In this document: piece after piece, positions 8,747 to 16,747 of the stretch
Numbering within the stretch: position 1 is the first letter of the stretch
Layout of the letters: each line of letters begins with the position of its first letter
DNA from: Acidiluteibacter ferrifornacis
Lineage (GTDB): Bacteria; Bacteroidota; Bacteroidia; Flavobacteriales_E; Vicingaceae
Direction of reading: 5' to 3'
Length of the DNA stretch: 64,000 nucleotides
Assembly: GCF_009909615.1 (NCBI RefSeq)
Contig: NZ_WWNE01000005.1
Span: 62,334-126,333 of the forward strand
Program-made: the position numbers and the translations under genes
The notes under the pieces: generated by a model
The model's database searches: none
The model's input: only the letters and a program-made list of their open reading frames with translations
Told to the model about the DNA's origin: nothing

Positions 8747-9591
8747 TGGAGAAAATAAGTTTAGGATATTCACCCTGCCCCAATGATACCTTTATTTTTG
8801 ATGCGATGGTTCATCAAAAAATAGATACAGAAGGTTTGGAATTCGAAGTTACTTTGGCAGATGTGGAAGAGTTGAATCACAAAGCGTTCAAAAAAGAATT
8901 GGACGTGACCAAATTAAGCTACCATGCTTATGGTTTTTTGATAGAAGATTATGCTCTACTTAATTCAGGAAGCGCATTAGGTAGTGGAGTAGGGCCATTG
9001 CTGATTTCTAAGAACCAATACAGCCCAGAGGAAGTGAGCCAACTAAAAATTGCCATTCCTGGTCAATTTACTACGGCTAATTTCTTATTGTCGATTGCAT
9101 TTCCTTTAGCTAAGAATAAAGTAGAAATGCTTTTTTCTGACATAGAAAAGGCGGTAATTGAAGGGGAGGTAGATGCAGGATTAATCATTCATGAAAATAG
9201 GTTTACCTATCACCAGAGAGGATTGCATAAAATTATGGACATGGGCGAATATTGGGAACAAGAAACCCAAGCTTTGATACCATTAGGGGGGATAGTAGTC
9301 AACCGAAAATTTGATCAAGAGCTACAGGAGAAAATTGACAGAGTGTTGCGCAGAAGCATTCAATTTGCTTTTGATAACCCAGAGTCATGTATGGATTATG
9401 TAAGAGCACATGCACAGGAAATGGAAGAATCAGTAATGCGACAGCACATCGGCTTATATGTCAATGAATATTCTCTAAATTTGGGAGCAAAAGGCCGGTA
9501 TGCTGTAGAAAGCTTGTTTAACTTAGCTGTTCAAAAAGAAATTATTCCACCCATAGAAACAACGATATTTATCAATAACACAATAGACTAA
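8746..9591 (+). CDS. mqnD: 1,4-dihydroxy-6-naphthoate synthase
   Basis: It converts cyclic dehypoxanthine futalosine to 1,4-dihydroxy-6-naphthoate in menaquinone synthesis. The start is set at the ATG that overlaps the mqnB stop (TAATG). It is followed at once by the MqnD hallmark SLGYSPCPNDTFIFDAM, and the product is 281 residues. Further family features are DVTKLSYHAYGF and GEVDAGLIIHENRFTY. The fold is a periplasmic-binding-protein type, but there is no signal peptide, so it is cytoplasmic. An upstream in-frame extension is possible but would run inside mqnB. Confidence 0.95.
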   Translation: MEKISLGYSPCPNDTFIFDAMVHQKIDTEGLEFEVTLADVEELNHKAFKKELDVTKLSYHAYGFLIEDYALLNSGSALGSGVGPLLISKNQYSPEEVSQLKIAIPGQFTTANFLLSIAFPLAKNKVEMLFSDIEKAVIEGEVDAGLIIHENRFTYHQRGLHKIMDMGEYWEQETQALIPLGGIVVNRKFDQELQEKIDRVLRRSIQFAFDNPESCMDYVRAHAQEMEESVMRQHIGLYVNEYSLNLGAKGRYAVESLFNLAVQKEIIPPIETTIFINNTID

Positions 9592-9592
9592 C

Positions 9593-10558
9593 ATGATAGT
9601 AGTAACAGGAGCAGCAGGATTTATAGGTAGTTGCTTGGTTTCCAAACTGAATCAAGATGGGAAAACGAACCTTATTTTAGTAGATGATTTTACGAAATTG
9701 GATAAAAGCAGAAATTGGGAGAATTCTCATTATGCAAAAAAAATAGAACGTTCGATTTTTATCGATTGGTTTAAAAATAATGCCGACCAAGTAGAAGGAG
9801 TATATCACATAGGTGCGAGGACTGATACAACTGAGTTTGATGAAACCATATTTGATGAGCTGAATGTGAAATACACCAAAGATATTTGGAACATTTGTTC
9901 CGATGCATCGATTCCATTAATTTATGCTTCTTCAGGAGCAACCTATGGGTTAGGAGAATATGGATATGTAGATGATCACAATATTGTTGAGAAGTTAAAA
10001 CCACTAAACCCTTACGGAGAGTCAAAAAATAATTTTGATATCTGGGCATTGAAGCAAGAGAAACAGCCTCCATTTTGGGCAGGATTAAAGTTTTTCAATG
10101 TGTACGGACCAAATGAATACCATAAAGGAAGAATGGCATCGGTAATATTTCATGCCTACAACCAAATAAAGGCGACTGAGAAAATGAAATTGTTTCAGTC
10201 TCACAATCCAGATTATAAAGATGGGGAGCAGATCAGAGATTTTGTTTATGTAAAAGATGTTGTGAATGTTTGCCTATGGTTGATGGAAAATCAACCGGAA
10301 TCAGCATTGTACAATTTAGGAACTGGAACCGCTCGCACTTTCTTGGATTTAGCTAAGAATACGTTTAAAGCGATGGGTAAGCCTGCTGATATCTCCTTTG
10401 TGCCAACACCTGAGGATATTAGAGATAAATACCAATACTTTACGGAAGCAGATATGACCAAATTAAAGAAGGCGGGATATACTCAATCCTTCATGACTTT
10501 AGAAGAAGGGGTAGCAGACTATGTAACCAATTATTTGATTCCAAATAAAATATATTAG
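9593..10558 (+). CDS. rfaD: ADP-L-glycero-D-manno-heptose 6-epimerase
   Basis: An NADP-dependent short-chain epimerase for the heptose donor of the LPS core. The 321 residues have the Rossmann motif VVTGAAGFIGSCL at the N terminus, the TDTTEFD segment typical of RfaD/HldD, YxxxK as YGESK (about 142-146), and the substrate loop KFFNVYGPNEYHKGRMAS. It starts 1 nt after mqnD and ends 1 nt before the next gene, so it belongs to the same transcript despite the unrelated pathway. Confidence 0.93.
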   Translation: MIVVTGAAGFIGSCLVSKLNQDGKTNLILVDDFTKLDKSRNWENSHYAKKIERSIFIDWFKNNADQVEGVYHIGARTDTTEFDETIFDELNVKYTKDIWNICSDASIPLIYASSGATYGLGEYGYVDDHNIVEKLKPLNPYGESKNNFDIWALKQEKQPPFWAGLKFFNVYGPNEYHKGRMASVIFHAYNQIKATEKMKLFQSHNPDYKDGEQIRDFVYVKDVVNVCLWLMENQPESALYNLGTGTARTFLDLAKNTFKAMGKPADISFVPTPEDIRDKYQYFTEADMTKLKKAGYTQSFMTLEEGVADYVTNYLIPNKIY

Positions 10559-10559
10559 C

Positions 10560-12293
10560 ATGAAGTCCGCCAAGATACAAGCAGTTTTATTGCATGCATT
10601 TTGGTTGGTGCTATTGGCATTTAGCGTTATTTATTACCGCGAACGGACATATGCTGATACGTCTTATTTCTTGTTTAAAGTCATTAATAATGGCTTTTTT
10701 CAGGTGCAGCACGATAGGCTAGTATTAGCCATTTCCCAAATTGGAGCTGTCGTTGGGACCATGTTGGGTTTCAATATCAAGCAACTTTTATTGGTTAATT
10801 CGGTTTATAATGCCTTGTTCTTCTATGGAGTAGTCGCTTGGATCTTCCATGTAATCAAACATAAGTCGGCGGCTTGGTTGTTGAGTTTGTTCTTGGTGAT
10901 GCACCATTGGGCGTACTTTTCACCTTATTTGGAGGTGTTTTATTCAGCAGCATTTGTCATTACTTTCTTTGCCGCTTTTTCTAATCAAGTACACTTTAAG
11001 CGGTGGATTGTTTTGTATTACTTTCTGCTATGGGTAGGGCTTATGGGGCATCCAATTTTCTTTGCGGTTGTCGCTTTTCAAATCGTTTACCTTTTCATTA
11101 AAGACAGAAAGTTTTCTGCAGAATATAAGTCCTTATTACTATTCTTCGGAATTGCTATTTGTATCCGAATATTTACTTTTTCAGTATACGAAACCAGTCG
11201 ATTAGGGAAAGGTAAATCCCATGAAATAGATTGGTATTCAGTAATCCAAAAGTTAGGTAGTACTTTTGTGTCGGAATATTGGCAGACTATATTGTTGTTG
11301 GTGTTGGCAGTTTTTATTCTGATTAAATCCAGAAAATTGCTGTTGGCTGCTTTCGTCTTTTCAGGCTATATTTTCTTGCTGTCTTTTGTGGTGTATAACA
11401 TAAAAAATGGTAGTTATGAATGGTATTATGAAGTCATGATGACACCCATATTATTAGCGATTTTACTGCCATTGATGGATGAGTTTAATCGATCAATTAC
11501 CATTAAAACGGAATCAATTCTTGCTTTTGGATTAGCAACGTTGTTTGCAGTGAATATCTATCAGATTTCTAGCATGGGAACCATGTTGAATCAACGGTAT
11601 ATGCAAATGCAACGGTTGGCTTCTGAAGCTAAAGATTTGTACCCTGAGTCCAGTAAGTTTAGATTTGATGATCAAAATTTTGAACGAGAGTTTACACATA
11701 TGGGAATGCAATTTCCATTTGAAATGATGATGGCCTCCTCCGAATTTGGACCTCAAAACACAGCTGTTTTTGCTGCCAATCAAATGATGAAATACGATAG
11801 CTCGTTGTATTTATTAGAACCTGACAATTTCTTGGTTTGGGGTTTTGCACCTTATCCAATGTCTGAAGTAGATACTACTCGATTTGGATTACATAAAGGA
11901 GAGTATAAATACGTTAATTCTGAAGAGGCTAGATTGTCAACTAACGAAATGATTGAAAAGACTAGTCTTCAAATTGTAGAACCCACCCCAAAAGTATCAG
12001 CGGGAGAGGTGGTATACCCTTTGGTAAAGATTATAGCGGATGGGTTTATTTTTCCTTCCCATTTATCCAATAACTTCTTCTTATCTTATCATATTTTAAA
12101 TGAAGACGGTAGTGTATTGAATTGGGATGGTGAACGTACTCCAATTGAAACAGATATCAAGAATAATTTTGAACAACGCGTTTCAATAACTGCTCCTGCT
12201 CAGAAAGGAGATTATACTATTGTTATTGATATTCTAAAAGAAGGAGAAGCTTGGTTTGAAAAGTCGGTTTCCTACGCCCTGGAGGTGAATTAG
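10560..12293 (+). CDS. Polytopic membrane protein of unknown function
   Basis: The 577-residue product has about ten hydrophobic helices in its first 350 residues and a hydrophilic C-terminal domain of about 220 residues. Early charged loops (RERTYADTSYFLFKVINNG, then QVQHDRLVLAISQ) recall the first periplasmic loop of GT-C glycosyltransferases, where acidic residues bind lipid-linked sugar. I do not see a diagnostic motif. Coupling behind rfaD (1-nt gap) makes a role in surface polysaccharide plausible. I do not recognise a named family. Confidence 0.8.
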   Translation: MKSAKIQAVLLHAFWLVLLAFSVIYYRERTYADTSYFLFKVINNGFFQVQHDRLVLAISQIGAVVGTMLGFNIKQLLLVNSVYNALFFYGVVAWIFHVIKHKSAAWLLSLFLVMHHWAYFSPYLEVFYSAAFVITFFAAFSNQVHFKRWIVLYYFLLWVGLMGHPIFFAVVAFQIVYLFIKDRKFSAEYKSLLLFFGIAICIRIFTFSVYETSRLGKGKSHEIDWYSVIQKLGSTFVSEYWQTILLLVLAVFILIKSRKLLLAAFVFSGYIFLLSFVVYNIKNGSYEWYYEVMMTPILLAILLPLMDEFNRSITIKTESILAFGLATLFAVNIYQISSMGTMLNQRYMQMQRLASEAKDLYPESSKFRFDDQNFEREFTHMGMQFPFEMMMASSEFGPQNTAVFAANQMMKYDSSLYLLEPDNFLVWGFAPYPMSEVDTTRFGLHKGEYKYVNSEEARLSTNEMIEKTSLQIVEPTPKVSAGEVVYPLVKIIADGFIFPSHLSNNFFLSYHILNEDGSVLNWDGERTPIETDIKNNFEQRVSITAPAQKGDYTIVIDILKEGEAWFEKSVSYALEVN

Positions 12294-12341
12294 AGTTTAG
12301 CGAATTCTAAGCAACATCTTGGAGAAACTCAAAAAATCAAA

Positions 12342-12674
12342 TTAAAGCTCATCTTTCAAAGCAACTAAAAAAGATCTTACTTTTTTCAGTGAGGCAATCA
12401 TCTCCATTTCATTGAGCGTGTCCTCTTTATTTTCCTTTAATTTCTTCTTGGCTCCATCTAACTTATAACCTCTTTCTTTTACCAAGTGATAGATAATGTG
12501 CAAATTATCAACATCCTTTTTTGTGAAAAGACGATTGCCTTTCTTATTCTTTTTAGGCTGTAGTATATCAAATTCTTTTTCCCAGAATCTAATCAATGAG
12601 GCATTTACATCAAAAATTTTACTGACTTCGCCAATGGTATAATACAATTTTGAGCTGCTTTCAGTTGCTTCCAT
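12342..12674 (-). CDS. MerR-family transcriptional regulator
   Basis: The 110-residue product has the winged-helix start YYTIGEVSKIFDVNASLIRF and WEKEFDILQPKKNKKGNRLF, followed by a short helix rich in Lys. No effector-binding C-terminal domain or metal-binding Cys is present. This short type is common in Bacteroidota beside an M23 peptidase and alaS, as here. It lies 12 nt downstream of the M23 gene in the same direction, so the two are probably co-transcribed. Its target is unknown. Confidence 0.9.
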   Translation of the reverse strand: MEATESSSKLYYTIGEVSKIFDVNASLIRFWEKEFDILQPKKNKKGNRLFTKKDVDNLHIIYHLVKERGYKLDGAKKKLKENKEDTLNEMEMIASLKKVRSFLVALKDEL

Positions 12675-12686
12675 AATTGAAATAGA

Positions 12687-13658
12687 TTAATCGAATGACT
12701 GTGTTGGAGTAGCAGCAAATTCTATCATTCGCTCGTATTCTTCAGGAGTTAAGTCGTTGAAGTAGAAGTTTACAGGATTTACCTTTTCACCGTTCTTTAT
12801 TACTTCATAATGCAAGTGTGGTGCTACTGAAGTTCCTGTGTTACCAACGTAACCAATAACTTGACCACGCTTTACCTTCTCACCTTTGCGCACAATATAT
12901 TGAGACATATGCCCATAGAGTGTTTGGTATCCATAACCATGGTTAATGATTACATGATTGCCATATCCACGTCTACTGCTTTCTACATCAGCTACTTGTC
13001 CGTCTCCTGTAGCATAGATTTCTGTACCTTTTTCTGCAGAAAAGTCCATTCCTGTATGCATCTTTCTTCGCTTGTATATTGGGTGCATACGCATTCCGTA
13101 ACCCGATGCCATTCTTTTCAAATCTTTATTCGCCACTGGTTGAATAGCAGGAATTGATGCCAACATCTTTTCTTTATTGGTTGCCATTTTATAGACTTCA
13201 TCGTATGACTTGGTCTGAATGTATAGTTGCTTTGAAATCTTATCTAGTTTTTTGGCAGACTCAATAATCAATTCTGAATTTTTGAATCCTTCCAATTGTT
13301 TGTATCGGTTCACCCCACCAAAACCAGCTTTTCTGATGTTGTCTGCGATGGGTTCTGCTTCAAATACAATACGATATATCTCGTCGTCTCTTCTTTGAAT
13401 ATCTTCCAATACTTCATTCACTTGGTCCATTCTTCGATCCAATAATTCGTATTGAGCAATCAGCTGATTACGTTCTCGCTTTAACATCTTTTCCTTTGGT
13501 GAGTCGATGTAATTGTTCACCAAAAAGAAGAATAAAACTCCGAATATAGCACTTACCAATAAAAAGGAAAGTATCCTAAGAACCTTGGCTTTAGCAGAGA
13601 GCTGTACACGCTCATAGCTAAGGGTTCTGGTATTGAAACGATACTTTATTTTTGACAT
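12687..13658 (-). CDS. M23 family metallopeptidase, membrane-anchored
   Basis: A 323-residue LytM-type peptidoglycan endopeptidase or activator. There is one membrane segment near 26-48 (LRILSFLLVSAIFGVLFFFL), then a coiled-coil stretch to about 170. The peptidase domain carries the zinc ligands HTGMD and HLHYE, and the family block GYQTLYGHMSQYIVRKGEKV. Both catalytic motifs are intact, so it is likely active. It should sit in the inner membrane with the catalytic part in the periplasm. It is divergent from alaS with its own -7 box. Confidence 0.93.
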   Translation of the reverse strand: MSKIKYRFNTRTLSYERVQLSAKAKVLRILSFLLVSAIFGVLFFFLVNNYIDSPKEKMLKRERNQLIAQYELLDRRMDQVNEVLEDIQRRDDEIYRIVFEAEPIADNIRKAGFGGVNRYKQLEGFKNSELIIESAKKLDKISKQLYIQTKSYDEVYKMATNKEKMLASIPAIQPVANKDLKRMASGYGMRMHPIYKRRKMHTGMDFSAEKGTEIYATGDGQVADVESSRRGYGNHVIINHGYGYQTLYGHMSQYIVRKGEKVKRGQVIGYVGNTGTSVAPHLHYEVIKNGEKVNPVNFYFNDLTPEEYERMIEFAATPTQSFD

Positions 13659-13667
13659 TTATGAGAA

Positions 13668-13697
13668 TTGTTTTTGTGGTTTAAATAGCTAAATTTG
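13668..13697 (+). promoter_or_regulatory. alaS promoter
   Basis: TTG (13668-13670), a 19-bp spacer and TAAATTTG (13690-13697) fit the Bacteroidota promoter consensus. The leader to the ATG at 13808 would be about 105 nt. Confidence 0.6.
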
Positions 13698-13713
13698 CAC
13701 CCAATTTACGGCG

Positions 13714-13721
13714 CAAATTTA
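13714..13721 (-). promoter_or_regulatory. -7 box of the M23-MerR operon
   Basis: On the minus strand this reads TAAATTTG, identical to the alaS -7 box 16 bp away on the other strand. The two transcripts would overlap at their 5' ends. No convincing -33 TTG is at standard spacing. Confidence 0.45.
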
Positions 13722-13807
13722 ACCATATATTCTTTTGTATTTTACATTACAAAGGAGTTAAAAATTGTTAGGATATGAGCCATAATCGTTTAAAGTTTTC
13801 AACAAAA

Positions 13808-16417
13808 ATGACTTCAAAAGAAATCCGTCAGCAGTTTTTAGAATTTTTTAAAAGTAAAGAACATCAGGTAGTTGAGTCTGCTCCCATGGTGATAAAAGAT
13901 GATCCTACATTGATGTTTACCAACGCTGGTATGAATCAGTTTAAAGATTTATTCCTAGGCAATGCTGCTGTAAAATACCCTCGAATTGTAGATACTCAGA
14001 AATGTTTAAGAGTTTCTGGTAAACATAATGACCTAGAGGAGGTTGGTGTAGATACCTATCACCACACGATGTTCGAAATGTTGGGTAACTGGTCATTTGG
14101 AAACTATTTTAAGAAGGAAGCCATTGAATGGGCGTGGGAATTATTGACAGAGGTTTATCAAATGGACAAGGATAGTCTTTATGTGACTGTTTTTGGAGGC
14201 GATGAAGGCGATCAATTAGGAGAGGATACAGAAGCGTATGATATCTGGAAGTCAATCATTGAAGAAGATCGAATTATAAAGGCGTCTAAAAAGGATAATT
14301 TCTGGGAAATGGGAGACGTTGGCCCTTGTGGTCCTTGTTCTGAAATTCACGTTGACATTCGTTCTAAAGAAGAAAAAGCTAAAGTTGCAGGGAAAACATT
14401 GGTCAATGAAGATCATCCGCAAGTAGTAGAAATATGGAACCTGGTGTTCATGGAATTCAATCGAATGGCAGATGGAAGCTTGGTGAAATTGCCAAATCAG
14501 CATGTTGACACTGGAATGGGGTTTGAGCGTTTGTGCATGGCTTTGCAAGGCAAACAGTCCAATTACGATACCGATGTTTTCATGCCGTTGATTACTAAAA
14601 TAGCTTCGATTAGTGGAGTGGAGTATACAGCTACCCAAGAAAAGAAAGATATTGCCATTCGCGTAATAGCCGACCATATTCGTGCGATTTCTTTTGCGAT
14701 TGCTGACGGTCAACTACCATCGAATACTGGAGCAGGATATGTGATTCGTCGTATTTTGAGAAGAGCGGTTCGTTATGGATATAGTTTCCTAAACCTGAAG
14801 GAGCCTTTCTTAAACCAGTTAGTGGAAGTTTTGGTGAATCAGATGGGCGAGCAGTTTGCAGAGTTGAAATCTCAGCAGAAACTAATTACACAAGTGATTT
14901 TTGAAGAAGAAAATACCTTTTTAAGAACATTAGAGAAAGGAATTCAGCGATTTGAAGAATACACTTCCACTTTGAATGGAAAAATCATTGATGGGAAATT
15001 CGCTTTTGAATTGTACGATACCTTTGGTTTTCCAATTGACTTGACTCATTTAATGGGATCTGAAGCTGGATTGGAAGTAGACATGAATGAATTTCAAGCA
15101 GCTCTAGAAAAGCAGAAAACACGTTCTAGAAAAGCAACCAAGATAGATGCTGGCGATTGGGAAATTGTAACAGAAGACGAAGTAGAAGAATTTATCGGAT
15201 ATGATTATACTGAAGCAGAAGTTTCAATCACTAGATATAGAAAGTTGACTGCCAAAGGGAAAGAGTTGTATCAGTTGGTGTTTAACATGACTCCATTTTA
15301 TCCAGAGGGTGGTGGACAAGTAGGAGACACCGGTAAAATTTCGGCAAACGGAAAAGATTATTTCATCACCAACACCAAGAAAGAGAATAACTTAATCGTT
15401 CATTATACCGACCAATTACCTGAGAATGTTAACTTGAAATTTCAGGCAGTAGTTAACCAAAAGAAACGAATCTTAGCTGAAAATAATCACTCAGCCACTC
15501 ACTTGATGCACCATGCATTGCGCACTGTTTTGGGTGAGCATGTGGAGCAAAAAGGTTCGTTGGTAAATGCAGATTATTTGCGATTTGACTTCTCTCATTT
15601 CCATAAAGTTACGGACGAAGAAATCAAGCAAATTGAAACCATCGTGAATCAGAATATCCGTGAGAACATTCAATTGGATGAGCGAAGAGCGATACCGATT
15701 AATGAAGCCAAAGAAATGGGTGCTATGGCATTGTTTGGTGAGAAATACGGCGATGTAGTGCGTTTGATTAAGTTTGGTGATTCCATTGAATTGTGTGGAG
15801 GGACTCATGTGTCTTCTACGGCTAGAATTGGACAATTTAAGATTGTAAGCGAATCAGCAGTAGCGGCAGGAGTAAGACGAATAGAAGCTATCACTGCGGA
15901 AAAGGCAGACCAATACTTGGATAATAAATTAGCATTGTTGGATGCAGTAAACGAAGCATTGAAACACCCCAAAGATGTTCTACAATCGATTACCGCATTG
16001 CAAAGACAAAATTCTGAACTACAGAAGCAAGTTGAAGAGTTTAAGCGAGCAGCAGCAGGAAACGTAAAAGGAGAATTGAAAGGCAAGGTTCAAAACATCG
16101 GCGGAATCAATGCGATCGTCGAAGAAGTAGATTTGGATGCAGGCTCCATCAAAGATTTGGCGTTTCAGTTGAAAGCAGAAATCGAAAACTTGTTCATGGT
16201 ATTGGCCTCTAATGTAGACGGTAAAGTAACCTTAACGATATTGGTGGCTGAAGAATTGGTAAAATCTCACGATTTGCACGCAGGGAATATGGTGAGAGAT
16301 TTAGCCAAAGAAATTGGCGGTGGTGGTGGTGGCCAACCGTTTTTTGCCACAGCAGGAGGGAAGAACCCGAACGGAATTACTTCAGCGTTAGAAAAGGCAA
16401 AAGCCTATTTGAAATAG
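13808..16417 (+). CDS. alaS: Alanine-tRNA ligase
   Basis: It charges tRNA-Ala. From the ATG at 13808 the product is 869 residues starting [20 protein letters not shown], as in other Bacteroidota AlaS. An in-frame ATG at 13775 would add 11 residues that the family lacks. Class II core motifs include [17 protein letters not shown] and the GPCGPCSE block. The editing domain has [11 protein letters not shown] near 560-570 and CGGTH near 662-666, and the C-terminal DHHA1/glycine-rich end has GGGGGGQP. All key residues are intact. Confidence 0.97.
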   Translation: MTSKEIRQQFLEFFKSKEHQVVESAPMVIKDDPTLMFTNAGMNQFKDLFLGNAAVKYPRIVDTQKCLRVSGKHNDLEEVGVDTYHHTMFEMLGNWSFGNYFKKEAIEWAWELLTEVYQMDKDSLYVTVFGGDEGDQLGEDTEAYDIWKSIIEEDRIIKASKKDNFWEMGDVGPCGPCSEIHVDIRSKEEKAKVAGKTLVNEDHPQVVEIWNLVFMEFNRMADGSLVKLPNQHVDTGMGFERLCMALQGKQSNYDTDVFMPLITKIASISGVEYTATQEKKDIAIRVIADHIRAISFAIADGQLPSNTGAGYVIRRILRRAVRYGYSFLNLKEPFLNQLVEVLVNQMGEQFAELKSQQKLITQVIFEEENTFLRTLEKGIQRFEEYTSTLNGKIIDGKFAFELYDTFGFPIDLTHLMGSEAGLEVDMNEFQAALEKQKTRSRKATKIDAGDWEIVTEDEVEEFIGYDYTEAEVSITRYRKLTAKGKELYQLVFNMTPFYPEGGGQVGDTGKISANGKDYFITNTKKENNLIVHYTDQLPENVNLKFQAVVNQKKRILAENNHSATHLMHHALRTVLGEHVEQKGSLVNADYLRFDFSHFHKVTDEEIKQIETIVNQNIRENIQLDERRAIPINEAKEMGAMALFGEKYGDVVRLIKFGDSIELCGGTHVSSTARIGQFKIVSESAVAAGVRRIEAITAEKADQYLDNKLALLDAVNEALKHPKDVLQSITALQRQNSELQKQVEEFKRAAAGNVKGELKGKVQNIGGINAIVEEVDLDAGSIKDLAFQLKAEIENLFMVLASNVDGKVTLTILVAEELVKSHDLHAGNMVRDLAKEIGGGGGGQPFFATAGGKNPNGITSALEKAKAYLK

Positions 16418-16437
16418 AATATTCAACAGATAGTTAG

Positions 16438-16469
16438 AATCCTCTTGGCGGTGCCAAGGGGATTTTTTT
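16438..16469 (+). terminator. Intrinsic terminator after alaS
   Basis: A 12-bp stem AATCCTCTTGGC / GCCAAGGGGATT with one wobble pair and a 3-nt loop, followed by a T run. Confidence 0.9.
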
Positions 16470-16747
16470 GCTTATGGTGTCCTGATTCATAGAATAACTT
16501 GGCTCTGCCGCCAAAAAACTTCGAGGTTTATTAAGGTGACAAGGACTCAACCCAAGTAATATAATCCGTTTAGAACCTTTGTTAAGCTGAGTGCCAGGTC
16601 GAGCTCCATTAAGCTTAAGTCGAGGCAATCAAAGGAAAAGTTATTAGAAATAATAATGAATTGAATATAAATCCGTTTGATAGTGTTCTTATATTTAAAA
16701 CCTAAAACACATTTACCCTCGAAGCTCATTAAAGTTTACCTAACTCC
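16470..16747. other. Non-coding gap with repeat copy A
   Basis: This gap between the alaS terminator and the VWA-OmpA gene has no supported gene. Minus-strand frames in it are short and overlap the repeat. The 39-bp repeat at 16512-16550 is bracketed by CTTGG (upstream) and CCAAG (downstream), so the region may form a hairpin. Confidence 0.5.
16512..16550 (+). repeat. Dispersed 39-bp repeat, copy A
   Basis: It begins CAAAAAACTTC and ends GACAAGGACTCAA. It matches copy B (19602-19640) at 35 of 39 positions without gaps, in the same orientation. The two copies flank the VWA-OmpA gene. Confidence 0.75.

Noticed and set aside
16434-16628. 64-codon minus-strand frame after alaS
   Set aside because: It spans the alaS terminator and the 39-bp repeat. 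Similar spurious peptides arise wherever this repeat occurs, and there is no independent support.
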